Shown: positions 1-8,457 of the stretch, one piece after another
How positions within the stretch are numbered: position 1 is the first letter of the stretch
Layout: each line of letters opens with the position of its first letter
Virus record (IMG/VR): IMGVR_UViG_3300027849_000002
Location: 1-45,609 of that record
DNA: 45,609 bases
DNA from: a virus
Reading direction: 5' to 3' (one strand)
Notes under the pieces: model-generated
Databases searched by the model: none
What the model was told of the DNA's origin: nothing
What the model saw: the letters and a program-made list of their open reading frames with translations, nothing else
Program-made: the position numbers and the translations under genes

Positions 1-127
1 CAATTCGACTAAAAAACGAAGCACTATTAAAAAATCGGGTTGTAGTATACTTTGCTAATGATGACGTTCCAGAGCAAGACATTATATTGACCAACTTGCA
101 AGGTAAGGCCATTACAATGACACGCAA
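1..127. repeat. Terminal direct repeat, copy 1 (circular closure)
   Basis: Bases 1-127 are identical to 45483-45609. One open frame (start at 45437) runs through the join without a break. The overlap length of exactly 127 is what a de Bruijn assembler with k=127 leaves on a circular contig, so I read it as an assembly overlap and not a biological terminal repeat. The molecule may be circularly permuted, or linear with cos ends that were joined. Confidence 0.93.
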
Positions 128-224
128 TATTGCAACCGCAATTTCAGACTACCCTTATTTTTGGTCAGTTATGCTTGCAGTATTCTGTATAGAAAAAGGA
201 AAAAAACGTGCAAACTTGAGCTAG
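1..224 (+). CDS. Hypothetical protein, 3' part of gene that starts at 45437
   Basis: This is the continuation across the contig join of the frame starting at ATG 45437, giving an 89-residue protein that ends at TAG 222-224. The product is basic at its start, then has a mixed alpha/beta-looking segment containing VVVYFANDDVPEQDIIL, and ends IEKGKKRANLS. I do not recognise the family. It lies directly upstream of the large terminase. At 200-206 the frame reads GGA AAA AAA CGT, a perfect A AAA AAA slip heptamer; a -1 shift there enters the frame that stays open to 415 and would give a 153-residue protein. Confidence 0.75.
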   Translation, partial: IRLKNEALLKNRVVVYFANDDVPEQDIILTNLQGKAITMTRNIATAISDYPYFWSVMLAVFCIEKGKKRANLS

Positions 225-415
225 TTAAATTCAAACACCGATACCATCAAAAAGATTTAGTTGGATACTTAAATGATCACCATAAGAACATCTACAACAA
301 AAATGATAAAATGAATGTTAAGATGACAGGTATGGGATGGATTGCATCACCGCATGGTACTGATATTTCTGAGCATGATGCTGGTGTAATATTTGAAGAG
401 TTAAGGGCGTTTTAA
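161..415 (+). CDS. Hypothetical protein; probable -1 frame extension of the preceding gene
   Basis: This open frame ends at TAA 413-415, immediately before the terminase start. If it were a separate gene it would need TTG 161, lying 64 bases inside the previous gene with no clear Shine-Dalgarno sequence, or the late ATG 311. A simpler reading is that it is reached by -1 slippage on A AAA AAA at 200-206, entering with TCKLELVKFKH and ending GTDISEHDAGVIFEELRAF. The C-terminal half looks like real protein (SPHGTDISEHDAGVIFEEL). A one-base homopolymer error in the assembly would look identical. Confidence 0.6.
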   Translation: MVSYACSILYRKRKKTCKLELVKFKHRYHQKDLVGYLNDHHKNIYNKNDKMNVKMTGMGWIASPHGTDISEHDAGVIFEELRAF

Positions 416-2143
416 TTGATAATTAAAGAGTTAGCTGAAAAGTCATTTCTCGATGATATTGAAAAGTACGCATTCCCCGAGTTAGTCGATGGCGATCAGG
501 ATTATCGCTGGTGTCATCGATATGCTCACGATGTAGTTACAGGTAAAATCATTGCGGGAAAGTGGATAAAAAAAGCCTGTGAGCGACACTTAAAGGACCT
601 GTTGCGTAGTGATGTATATTTCGATAGCGATGAAGCTGAAAACGTAGTCAACTGGTTTAAATTCATACCCATCACTGATGGCAAGGCTGTCGGCAAGGCT
701 ACGGTTCTTTTCCCTTGGCAGATTTTTATGTGCTGCTGCCTCATGGCATGGAAAATCACTGATTCAGGACTACGCAAATATAAGTACGCTTACATTCAGG
801 TAGGCCGAAAGGCTGGCAAGTCAACATTAGCAGGTGGCTTAACACTTTATGTGATGTATACAGCGGGATATTTCAGGCCACGCGCTTACTCTGTCGCTAC
901 GAAAAAAGATCAGGCTAAAATATTATGGTCTGCCGCCTTGGTCATGATCAAGTTATCGCCAGAGTTGATGTCGATATTTAAACCACGCGCTAACGATATA
1001 TTACTGCCATCACAAGAAGGTGAGTTTAAGCCATTAGCAAGTGACTCAAACTCACTTGATGGACTTAACCCCCTAGTTGCCTCACTCGATGAATGTCACG
1101 CAATTAAAGACAGGAATTTGTATGGTGTAATGGTTTCAGCCTTTGGTGCGCAGCCAGAAGGTTTAATGCTCACTATCACAACTGCCGGAACTGTACTTGA
1201 TGGGATTTGTACCGATCTAAATAAAGCCGGTAAAAAAGTGCTGTCTGGTGAGCGAGTTCAAGACGCTTACTTTTATATGATCTATGAGATAGATAAAGGC
1301 GATGATTGGAGCGAAGAAAAAAACTGGTATAAGGCCAACCCTGCACTTGGCAGGCAGCCAAGCATAGAGTATTTACGAGACAGATTTATTGAGGCAACAC
1401 TTTCCTCTGAAGAAAAAGCCAACTTCATGACTAAGCATTTAAACGTATTCGTTTCTGGCGCAGACAAATGGCTTGATCTTGATGAAGTAAAGAATTGCCG
1501 TAAAATAATGAATATCGAAGAGTATTACGGACGTGAGTGTACTGTTGGCTTTGACAGGTCGCTTGTGAATGACATAACTTCATTCTGCCTGTTATTTCCA
1601 AATGAACTTGGAGGTGCTGACTGTTTTTATATCAATTTACTACCAATGCAAGCAGTTAAAGATGCGACTGACTACTTGCGTAGCGTTTACAACAAGGCCA
1701 TCGAGAATAAAAACTTAGAGGTGCTTGATGGTAAGGTCATAAAAAACTCGCAGCTTAAAAAATACTTCCTGTGGATAAATGACAATTTTGATGTGGAAAT
1801 GTTTGGCTACGATCCATATAAAATGCGTGAAACTGCTATGGATATGGAGGAGGCTGGCTTACCGATGGTTTCTGTTTCTCAAGGTGTCGGCAATATGTCA
1901 GAACCAACGAAAAAACTTGAGGAGCTAATTAAAAACGAGACTTTTGCTTATGATGATGACTTGTTTGAATTTGCTACAACTAATGCTATATTGGGCGTAA
2001 CAAAAATGAATAACGTGTCAGTTTATCGCGAGAATATCCAGACCGATAAGATTGATCCTTTAATTGCGACTGTAATTGCGCTATCTTGTGCAACATTGCA
2101 GGAAGTTAAACATAACGTGTACGAGAGTCGCGGATTAATTTAG
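416..2143 (+). CDS. terL: Terminase large subunit
   Basis: This is the packaging ATPase and nuclease (575 residues), docking on the portal to pump and cut DNA. The Walker A segment GRKAGKST lies near residue 133 and a Walker B-type segment SLDECHA near 225. The C-terminal RNase H-like nuclease begins at VGFDRSLVNDITSF, with a later acidic motif FGYDPYKM. Length and layout fit the HK97/P27-associated Terminase_1 family. The start is TTG directly after the preceding TAA, with AGGGCG upstream. The small subunit is about 3 kb upstream on the circle (42816-43220), with a run of small genes between. Confidence 0.95.
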   Translation: MIIKELAEKSFLDDIEKYAFPELVDGDQDYRWCHRYAHDVVTGKIIAGKWIKKACERHLKDLLRSDVYFDSDEAENVVNWFKFIPITDGKAVGKATVLFPWQIFMCCCLMAWKITDSGLRKYKYAYIQVGRKAGKSTLAGGLTLYVMYTAGYFRPRAYSVATKKDQAKILWSAALVMIKLSPELMSIFKPRANDILLPSQEGEFKPLASDSNSLDGLNPLVASLDECHAIKDRNLYGVMVSAFGAQPEGLMLTITTAGTVLDGICTDLNKAGKKVLSGERVQDAYFYMIYEIDKGDDWSEEKNWYKANPALGRQPSIEYLRDRFIEATLSSEEKANFMTKHLNVFVSGADKWLDLDEVKNCRKIMNIEEYYGRECTVGFDRSLVNDITSFCLLFPNELGGADCFYINLLPMQAVKDATDYLRSVYNKAIENKNLEVLDGKVIKNSQLKKYFLWINDNFDVEMFGYDPYKMRETAMDMEEAGLPMVSVSQGVGNMSEPTKKLEELIKNETFAYDDDLFEFATTNAILGVTKMNNVSVYRENIQTDKIDPLIATVIALSCATLQEVKHNVYESRGLI

Positions 2144-2152
2144 GAACTAAAG

Positions 2153-2305
2153 TTGAGCGACATAATAATGATAGCTACATATTCATTTATGGCCTTAATT
2201 ATCGTTTACTTAATTTTATTTGTTATTATATGGTTTTATGTCTCATCATTATCACTACATGAAAAGCTTATATTGCTTTATTATATCGAGTATGGCGATG
2301 AGTAA
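2153..2305 (+). CDS. Small single-span membrane protein
   Basis: This 50-residue frame lies between the large terminase and the portal. It starts at TTG 2153 behind AGGAA (alternative ATG at 2168) and stops at TAA 2303-2305. Most of the product is one strongly hydrophobic stretch (ALIIVYLILFVIIWFYV), followed by a short polar tail ending YIEYGDE. I recognise no family. Good spacing, a ribosome site and the tight fit between two late genes support it. Confidence 0.6.
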   Translation: MSDIIMIATYSFMALIIVYLILFVIIWFYVSSLSLHEKLILLYYIEYGDE

Positions 2306-2326
2306 TTTTTGATTAGAGGATTTTTC

Positions 2327-3616
2327 GTGGGCATAAAGTCATTCATACAAGATTTATATAGCGTGAAAAGCATAGGCATTGGAGCTAATGATTTATTTCG
2401 CAGCTTTCCAAGCAAAAAGGTAGCAGGAGTTAATGTAGATGCAAATTCTGCAATGAAGCTATCTACTGTTTACGCATGTATTCGCGATAAAGCTGAGTCA
2501 ATGGGGCAGTTGCCTGTACGTCTTTTTAAGCACTCAAGAAATCTTGATGAAGAAATAAAGAAAGGCAGGTACTACAAAATATTCACGCAAAAGCCAAACG
2601 ACTTTATGACCATGCAAGACTTTGTTGAAACGACAGAGACTTGTCTTGAAACATATGGTCGTTTTTGCGCTTATATTGTTCGCAATGATATCGGTGATGT
2701 TATGGAAATACTGCCATTTCGCCACCAACGCAATATCGGTATCAACATGGATACCAATGGCAACATTTATTACACATACACAACTAATGATGGCAGACCT
2801 GTCATTACAATAGATCATACTGAAGTTATGCATATTAAGCTTAACACGCTCGATGGCTTTACCGGCATGAGCCCAATATCATACAATGCCAGAGCCATCG
2901 GCTTAGGCATATCGCAAGAAGATCATTTAACGAGTACGATGGCAAAAGGCACAATGCCAAGTGGCGTACTTCAAACTGACTTAGCATTCAAAGATCCAAA
3001 AGCTGCCGAGCGAATTCGACAGGAATTTAAAGAAAAATATCAAGGCGTAGATAAGAACGGTGAAGTTATATTTCTTGAGCAAGGCTTAAAATACAATCCA
3101 TTATCATTATCGCCAGCAGATACAGAATTGATCTTGCAACGTCAATATAGTCGAGAAGAAATTTGCGGTATATTTAGAGTTCCTCCACATCGTATTGGTG
3201 CAAGCACTGGTGCTAAAAAAGAAGATATTGAACAGGCTAATAAAGACTATTACATCAATAAATTGATGCCGATAGTCAGAAAGATTGAGACTGCATTTAG
3301 CGAAATAACGCCAGATAACTTTTATATAAAATTTGATGAGCGTGGATTTATTCGTGGTGACTTAAAATCTCAGGTTGAGGCTTATGGCAACCTATTTAAG
3401 TTAACAGCGATATCAATCAATGAATTACGAGCTGGAGCTGACTTTCAACCTATTGAAAATGGCGAATACCACGCTATTGATACAAATAACATTACTTTAG
3501 GGACGCTTGATCAGGTTGAAGAGTTACAAGCAGAAAACCGAGAACTAGCAAGACAGGGCGCAATGAACCAGCAACAATCCAACGAAGAAGATGCAGAGGT
3601 AGAAGATGAATCTTAA
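2327..3616 (+). CDS. Portal protein (HK97 family)
   Basis: This is the dodecameric portal through which DNA enters and leaves the head. The sequence has the HK97 portal pattern: an N-terminal segment with AMKLSTVYACIRDKAESMG, a middle with MHIKLNTLDGFTGMSPI, and the clip/crown region with EEICGIFRVPPHRIG near residue 280. I place the start at GTG 2327 because AGAGGA sits six bases upstream; the in-frame TTG at 2309 has no good ribosome site. The C-terminal tail is acidic and Gln-rich. It overlaps the protease gene by 11 bases, as usual in HK97-type head modules. Confidence 0.93.
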   Translation: MGIKSFIQDLYSVKSIGIGANDLFRSFPSKKVAGVNVDANSAMKLSTVYACIRDKAESMGQLPVRLFKHSRNLDEEIKKGRYYKIFTQKPNDFMTMQDFVETTETCLETYGRFCAYIVRNDIGDVMEILPFRHQRNIGINMDTNGNIYYTYTTNDGRPVITIDHTEVMHIKLNTLDGFTGMSPISYNARAIGLGISQEDHLTSTMAKGTMPSGVLQTDLAFKDPKAAERIRQEFKEKYQGVDKNGEVIFLEQGLKYNPLSLSPADTELILQRQYSREEICGIFRVPPHRIGASTGAKKEDIEQANKDYYINKLMPIVRKIETAFSEITPDNFYIKFDERGFIRGDLKSQVEAYGNLFKLTAISINELRAGADFQPIENGEYHAIDTNNITLGTLDQVEELQAENRELARQGAMNQQQSNEEDAEVEDES

Positions 3617-4247
3617 ATATATGGTAGTACCTGCCACCGATTTTAAAATGGACAATGATACTGGTTTGTTTACAGCCTACGCTAATACAAAAAACTTCAT
3701 TGATCATGCTAAAGATCGTGCTATCGATGGTTGCTATATGAAATCAATAGAAAAGCACAAGTCAGCAAAAACCATGCCAAAAATGTTTTGGTCGCACAAC
3801 CCTTATGAGCTGCCGGTTGGCGCGTGGAAGGATATGCGGGAAGATAGTAAAGGACTGCTTGTGAAGGGTGGACTATCTAAAACCAGTATGGGTAAAGATA
3901 TCAAGATATTAGCCGATGATGGTGCGCTGGACTCGTTCTCTATTGGATACCAAGTTATTGAAGAAAAGTGGAACCACACGAAAAACTGCAACGATTTGAT
4001 TGATATACACGTAAAAGAAATATCTTGGGTTAATTTTGCTTGCAATGAAGAGTCTCTATTGCAAGAGATGAAAAGCGCAATGAAAAACGGTGAACTACCA
4101 ACTCGCAGAGAATTAGAAAAACTGTTGCGTGAAGCGATGCACTTATCGAAGTCTCAGGCCCAAAATATTGTGGCTCGATATGATGACTCTCCAATAGAGA
4201 CAAAAAGCAAAGATATATTTGACTTGATGGCTAAGTTGTCGCAATAA
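3606..4247 (+). CDS. Prohead maturation protease (HK97 gp4 / U35 family)
   Basis: This 213-residue serine protease would cleave the capsid delta domain during head maturation. The catalytic His is in FWSHNPYELPVG (about residue 65) and the catalytic Ser in ALDSFSIGYQV (about 113), as in the S78/U35 family. The last 70 residues are charged and helical, probably a scaffold or targeting tail. It is translationally coupled to the portal gene by overlap and lies directly before the major capsid gene. Confidence 0.92.
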   Translation: MNLKYMVVPATDFKMDNDTGLFTAYANTKNFIDHAKDRAIDGCYMKSIEKHKSAKTMPKMFWSHNPYELPVGAWKDMREDSKGLLVKGGLSKTSMGKDIKILADDGALDSFSIGYQVIEEKWNHTKNCNDLIDIHVKEISWVNFACNEESLLQEMKSAMKNGELPTRRELEKLLREAMHLSKSQAQNIVARYDDSPIETKSKDIFDLMAKLSQ

Positions 4248-4264
4248 TACGTATATTGTCGTGG

Positions 4265-4296
4265 CTGTGGTCAGCTCAAGCAATCACTGTGGTCAG
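4265..4296. repeat. Two CTGTGGTCAG direct repeats before the capsid gene
   Basis: The 103-base gap between protease and capsid genes carries CTGTGGTCAG at 4265-4274 and 4287-4296. The copies start 22 bases apart, about two helical turns. They could be a binding site for a late regulator, or chance. The rest of the gap is AT-rich and leads to the capsid ribosome site. Confidence 0.4.
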
Positions 4297-4349
4297 TGCT
4301 AGAGTAAAAAGTAACCATAAATTAATCATTAAATACAAAGGTAATTATT

Positions 4350-5765
4350 ATGACTCCTGAAGAGTTAAAAGCCCAACTAGCATTGGCTGTTAAGCTAGGT
4401 AAAGAAGTTGAAGCAGAAAACGCAAAAATCAAAATTAAAGCCGAGAAGCTTGAAGCTGATAACGTGGCTATGATGACTAAGTTTGAAGCACTTAGTAAGC
4501 AGATCGAAGATGGTGGTGGTGACATCAAGCAACTTGAAGAGATGGCTGAAACCATCAAAGAGTTGCAAAGTGAAATCTCTGATGTTCGCTCTAAGCATCA
4601 AAAGCCATCTTTGGTGTTACCAGAAGATGCAAAGACAGCACTTAAACAAGTTGCTGGTGGTGCAATCGGTAGTTTCTTAGCACAAAAGAAACGTGATGGC
4701 GGTGTTAAAGCTGATGACTTAAATGATTTTATGTCAATTGCTGCAGCAGGTGTTGCTGATAAAGTTAAGGCTTTAAATATTGCTACTGATGCTGATGGTG
4801 GTTTAGCTATCGCTGAAATCTTAGCAACTGATGTTTTAGATTATGCCCGTAATTCTTACCCGATTTTGCAAGAAGTTGGCTTTAAGTCTGGTATGACTCG
4901 CAACTATCGCCAGTTAGTTAATCTTGGTGGTGTTGGTGTTCGTCGCGGTGCTGAAAATACTGATGGACAAACTAAAATTGATCCTGCTACTGGTAAGTAC
5001 GTTAGTACAGCCACACAGTCTTACGCAGAAGTTAAGTCCAATACATTCCAAGCATCTGCAGAGCCATTAATCTCAGATCATGCAATGTCTGCACCAGATA
5101 TTGATATCTATAACGACTTGATCGTTGACTTAGGTATTGAAGTTGGCGAATGGCTTGCTAATGACGTAACCCTTGGCTCTGGCGCACTTACTGGTGGTGA
5201 TGGTACTGCTCGCGGTATTTTAGGTTCGCGCTTAGATATCACTAACTTAACTGGTGAAAGTTGGAAACCAACAAAAGGTGCTGGCAGACGTAATGCTGAC
5301 GTATTCCCTGCTTACGCTACTGGCGTTGCTGGCGATATGGGTGCTAACGATAAAACTCGCGTTGATTGGTTGCTGAAGTTTATGCGCCAATTGCCTGTTC
5401 GTTACCGTATGGGCGCTAAACTTTACATGAATGAAAATACATTAAGTGTTTTCGAATTGGCGCGTGATGCAAATGAACGTCCAGTATTTCGTGTAACCTA
5501 TATGGATGGTGAGCCACGCTTGAATGGCAAGCCAGTTGTTTTAGATGATAACATGCCTGATATCGCGACTGATGCTGCCTTCATTATGTACGGTGATTTA
5601 AAACTTGCTTACGCTATCAATAATGGTGACGTAGAGAAGATGCAGATCAACCCTTACATTGTTCGTGGTGCTACTGTTGTTGAGTACGATAAAGAAATGT
5701 TTGAGATGATCCAACGCTCAGATGCTTTAATTATCGGTGTTGCGACAACTAACGCTGCAGCTTAA
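4350..5765 (+). CDS. Major capsid protein (HK97 fold) with N-terminal delta domain
   Basis: This 471-residue protein would form the icosahedral shell. Residues 1-90 are a charged coiled coil (repeated EAENAKIKIKAEKLEA-type sequence), the scaffolding delta domain that the upstream protease normally removes. From about residue 140 the HK97 core begins (ATDADGGLAIAEILATDVL), and the end reads YDKEMFEMIQRSDALIIG, typical of Phage_capsid. The ribosome site AAAGGT precedes the ATG. A strong hairpin terminator follows, which would raise the relative amount of capsid message. Confidence 0.94.
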   Translation: MTPEELKAQLALAVKLGKEVEAENAKIKIKAEKLEADNVAMMTKFEALSKQIEDGGGDIKQLEEMAETIKELQSEISDVRSKHQKPSLVLPEDAKTALKQVAGGAIGSFLAQKKRDGGVKADDLNDFMSIAAAGVADKVKALNIATDADGGLAIAEILATDVLDYARNSYPILQEVGFKSGMTRNYRQLVNLGGVGVRRGAENTDGQTKIDPATGKYVSTATQSYAEVKSNTFQASAEPLISDHAMSAPDIDIYNDLIVDLGIEVGEWLANDVTLGSGALTGGDGTARGILGSRLDITNLTGESWKPTKGAGRRNADVFPAYATGVAGDMGANDKTRVDWLLKFMRQLPVRYRMGAKLYMNENTLSVFELARDANERPVFRVTYMDGEPRLNGKPVVLDDNMPDIATDAAFIMYGDLKLAYAINNGDVEKMQINPYIVRGATVVEYDKEMFEMIQRSDALIIGVATTNAAA

Positions 5766-5782
5766 TCTAAGTAGATGCAAAT

Positions 5783-5816
5783 AAAAGGGTGGTGTCATTG
5801 CGACCCGCCCTTTTTT
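5783..5816 (+). terminator. Intrinsic terminator after the capsid gene
   Basis: The stem AAAAGGGTGG (5783-5792) pairs with CCGCCCTTTT (5805-5814) through one T-G wobble, with a 12-base loop, and the 3' arm runs into six T. The next late gene begins 14 bases later, so it is probably a partial terminator that sets the capsid:connector ratio. Confidence 0.75.
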
Positions 5817-5829
5817 ATTATGGTGACTT

Positions 5830-6351
5830 ATGTTTTATAGAGTAATAAACCGAAGTGAGACTGCTGTTGTCACTTTGGCACAGTCCAAGAATCAACTTAA
5901 TATTGTAGATGACGAGGGCTTGGACGATGACCATATACAGTTACTAATTGACACTGCTGTAGAGTTGTCAGAAAAATATACTCGCAGACTTTTTACTGTC
6001 GAAACGGTAGAGTTGCTCACTCAAAATAAGCAGTCTTTTTTCCTTCCATTGGGCGAAGTTGAAACTGTAACCTCTGCAAAGTTTGCCAGTGATGATTCTG
6101 ATGTAGGCTTTACTTTCAACGCCATATCGCAAATATTTACCTTTGATGATAATGTAGATACCACCAAAGAAATAAAAATAACATATACTGCAGGCTACAC
6201 AAAGCCAGCAAGAGCAGCGATCATGGGTTCGATGATGCTGATCTCATCAATGTGGGAAAATCGAGAAGATACGATAACTGGCATGACAGTTGCAGATATT
6301 CCATTAAACTCAACTGCTATACTGGACTCAATTAAGCTAGGGTGGTTTTAA
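5830..6351 (+). CDS. Head-tail connector (HK97 gp6-like)
   Basis: This 173-residue protein fits the gp6-like adaptor that forms a ring under the portal. It starts with the typical pattern KNQLNIVDDEGLDDDHIQLLIDTAVELSEKYTRR (described here by its span, residues 21-54) and has the later segment KITYTAGYTKPARAAIMGSMMLIS common in the family. The position directly after capsid and before the stopper supports it. It ends in TAATG, overlapping the next start by one base. Confidence 0.85.
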   Translation: MFYRVINRSETAVVTLAQSKNQLNIVDDEGLDDDHIQLLIDTAVELSEKYTRRLFTVETVELLTQNKQSFFLPLGEVETVTSAKFASDDSDVGFTFNAISQIFTFDDNVDTTKEIKITYTAGYTKPARAAIMGSMMLISSMWENREDTITGMTVADIPLNSTAILDSIKLGWF

Positions 6352-6665
6352 TGCAATCTGGCAGACTACGCGACCAAGTTGAAGTGCAAGTAAAGTCTAG
6401 CTTGAAAGATGAGTACGGTGCTAAAGTTGATACATATTCTAAGCTTTATGTAGCAAAAGGAAATGTGAGATACATGGCTGGCTCTGAACTAATAAAAGCA
6501 GGCGTAGCATCAAACCTAGTCGTTATTACTGTGCTTATGCGATACGATAGGCGTATGACTAACAAGTGCTTCATAATGACTCATGGTGAGCGTTTTGAGG
6601 TTGAAAGCATTAAGCCATCTGATGATAGACGAGAAATTATTGTCACAGCAACAAGAGAAACATAA
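6351..6665 (+). CDS. Head closure / head-tail adaptor (HK97 gp7 / SPP1 gp16-like)
   Basis: This protein (104 residues) looks like the small beta-barrel head-closure family: MQSGRLRDQVEVQVKSSLKDEYG at the start (residues 1-23), then a middle strand region and RFEVESIKPSDDRREIIV near the end. I choose ATG 6351 with AGGGTGG upstream, rather than the in-frame GTG nine bases earlier. It lies between the gp6-like connector and the tail terminator, the canonical place. Confidence 0.82.
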   Translation: MQSGRLRDQVEVQVKSSLKDEYGAKVDTYSKLYVAKGNVRYMAGSELIKAGVASNLVVITVLMRYDRRMTNKCFIMTHGERFEVESIKPSDDRREIIVTATRET

Positions 6666-7018
6666 TGAATAGACCAGCGTTTGTTAGACTGCTGCAATCA
6701 GTCATTGTTGATCAGCAAATTTGGATTGACGTAGTGCCAGAAGAAGAGGCTTATCCTGCACTGACTTATACGCACGTTACCGGTGATGGCACGCGATTAC
6801 TTAATGGTGACAAAGTTAACCTGTGGGATACATGGCGAGTTAGAATTATTGGTAAAAGTCGCGCTGAATGTGATGCTATCGTGGCACTACTTGAGCCTTT
6901 GGATAACAGCAGAAGTGATGATTTTAGGCGAGTGATGATCAAGTCATCTCAGGGCGTACCATCAAGCCCTAATGATGAGTATGTTAGCTCATTTGTGGAC
7001 TTTAAAACTTACGACTAG
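6665..7018 (+). CDS. Tail completion / tail terminator protein (DUF3168-like)
   Basis: This 117-residue protein contains IDVVPEEEAYPALTYTHVTG and LWDTWRVRIIGKSRAECDAI, patterns of the DUF3168 tail-completion family, which caps the head-proximal end of the tail tube. Length and location agree. It starts in TAATG with the preceding gene. Assignment rests on these patterns and order, not on alignment. Confidence 0.75.
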   Translation: MNRPAFVRLLQSVIVDQQIWIDVVPEEEAYPALTYTHVTGDGTRLLNGDKVNLWDTWRVRIIGKSRAECDAIVALLEPLDNSRSDDFRRVMIKSSQGVPSSPNDEYVSSFVDFKTYD

Positions 7019-7025
7019 GTGATTT

Positions 7026-7535
7026 ATGGCTAAGGGTATTGTTTATATTTCTGATGTAGATGATGTAATCGCTGATTTTGATAAGACCGTTGGCGACATC
7101 GAAGTTTTGGCTAAAGAGTCGATGAAGAAATCACTGACAAGAATTGAAAGCCAGATGAAGATAAATACTTCAACCATGCTCAACAAGGGCTATGCAACTG
7201 GTAGAATGTTTAATGCTATAGGTCATCATGTAGGCGAAAACTATGATGGCGTTATAACCGGCAGTGTTGGCGTTTATGATGATAATATTCGAGATCCAAA
7301 GCGTAGACTTACACCACCACCATTAGCGAGAATGATAGAAAATGGTACTAGACCTCATTCGACTTCTAGTAATTCAAGGTTAAAGCATAAATCTAGGCGT
7401 GGTGAGGATAAAGGACAAGAGGAAAGGATTCATGGTGGTACACCGCCAATACCATTTTTATCTAGCGCTTTCGATGTTGGATCTATCGCTATATTTGAAG
7501 ATTTAAAGGCAGCACTAAAAAATTCCATTGACTAG
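7026..7535 (+). CDS. HK97 gp10-like tail/connector protein
   Basis: This is a 169-residue protein of the HK97 gp10 type: an N-terminal helix (VLAKESMKKSLTRIESQMKIN), a glycine-rich middle, ARMIENGTRPHS (typical for the family) and a C-terminal PPIPFLSSAFD motif seen in gp10-like proteins. Family members act in tail assembly at the joining of head and tail; the exact role is not settled. An 85-base AT-rich gap with no gene follows. Confidence 0.8.
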   Translation: MAKGIVYISDVDDVIADFDKTVGDIEVLAKESMKKSLTRIESQMKINTSTMLNKGYATGRMFNAIGHHVGENYDGVITGSVGVYDDNIRDPKRRLTPPPLARMIENGTRPHSTSSNSRLKHKSRRGEDKGQEERIHGGTPPIPFLSSAFDVGSIAIFEDLKAALKNSID

Positions 7536-7620
7536 TAATATTGCTTATACTTGTCAATAGGCGTATGGTTGGGCATGATAGTCTTAACTACTTTTAATTA
7601 ACTTTATACAGGAAAAAATT

Positions 7621-8073
7621 ATGGCAGATGAAGCAACCCTTGCTGCTGGCACGATAGTTAAGTTTGACACTGAACTAGTAGCGCCAACATTCGCAAAATT
7701 CATAAAAGGTGTTATTTCAGTAGGTTCAGTCGGTGAAATGGCAGAATCAAAAGAGCGCACTGTGCTAGCTGACACCTCTAAGAAGTACGGTGCTGGCATG
7801 AAAGATGCACCAGATAAAACAATCAAAGGTCAGCACTATGCTTTAAATGCAGACCAAAAAGCGTTTTTAACCGCAGCTAAAAACAACGAAACCGTAATGG
7901 TCCAAGTTGAATATCCTGCGCCAGTTGGTGCGGATACAGGTACTATTGCCAAAATGGAATTCAAGTTGCTTGGCTTTGAGCTTGATGACGTTACCGGTGA
8001 AGATTGGATGATGTTTACAGTTAATGCTAAACAAAACTCAATTGAATGGACTGATGCTGTAGCGACAGCTTAG
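7621..8073 (+). CDS. Major tail (tube) protein
   Basis: This 150-residue protein is probably the tail tube subunit: it follows the gp10-like gene, precedes the frameshifted chaperone pair, and has the compact beta-rich sequence of tube proteins (TIKGQHYALNADQKAFLTAAKNNETVMV by residues 64-91; EFKLLGFELDDVTGEDWM). The ribosome site AGGAAA lies before ATG 7621. The family is a short lambda gpV-like tube without an obvious Ig-like tail. Confidence 0.8.
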   Translation: MADEATLAAGTIVKFDTELVAPTFAKFIKGVISVGSVGEMAESKERTVLADTSKKYGAGMKDAPDKTIKGQHYALNADQKAFLTAAKNNETVMVQVEYPAPVGADTGTIAKMEFKLLGFELDDVTGEDWMMFTVNAKQNSIEWTDAVATA

Positions 8074-8112
8074 TAAAAACAAACCAGCGATCAATAACGG
8101 AGTAAAGTAGCA

Positions 8113-8457
8113 ATGCAAACAGCAAGTGTAAATTTAGTTAACGAAGATGGCAAAGAAGTTGCCAACTATCAGATAAGTCGTTTGAATGTTCGTGATGCCA
8201 TGCGTAGACAGCGAATGTTTAGCATGATAACTGAAGAAGATGAACTGGTGCGAGGTCAATTATTTGGTGCTGCATCAATTGCGTGTTCTTTGTGTGATAG
8301 CAAAGGTAATCCGGTGTACCCCGAAAAAGAATATCCAGACTTAAAGGCTATTGACGAGCTAATGAATATGGACTTTGAAGTGTACAATGCCATTGCTCAC
8401 GCAGCAATTGAAGTGAACCCTGTCACCTCGCTAAAGGCAAAAAAAAAGAAATCTTAG
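8113..8457 (+). CDS. Tail assembly chaperone, short product (lambda gpG-like)
   Basis: This 114-residue protein precedes the tape measure and has the predicted layout of the lambda G position. Its body includes MRRQRMFSMITEEDELVRGQL and PEKEYPDLKAIDELMNMDFEVYNAI. It ends LKAKKKKS at TAG 8455-8457. Near the end is a run of nine A and a G (8439-8448), giving the classic slip site A AAA AAG at 8442-8448 in the correct frame, which leads into the extension below. Confidence 0.88.
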   Translation: MQTASVNLVNEDGKEVANYQISRLNVRDAMRRQRMFSMITEEDELVRGQLFGAASIACSLCDSKGNPVYPEKEYPDLKAIDELMNMDFEVYNAIAHAAIEVNPVTSLKAKKKKS

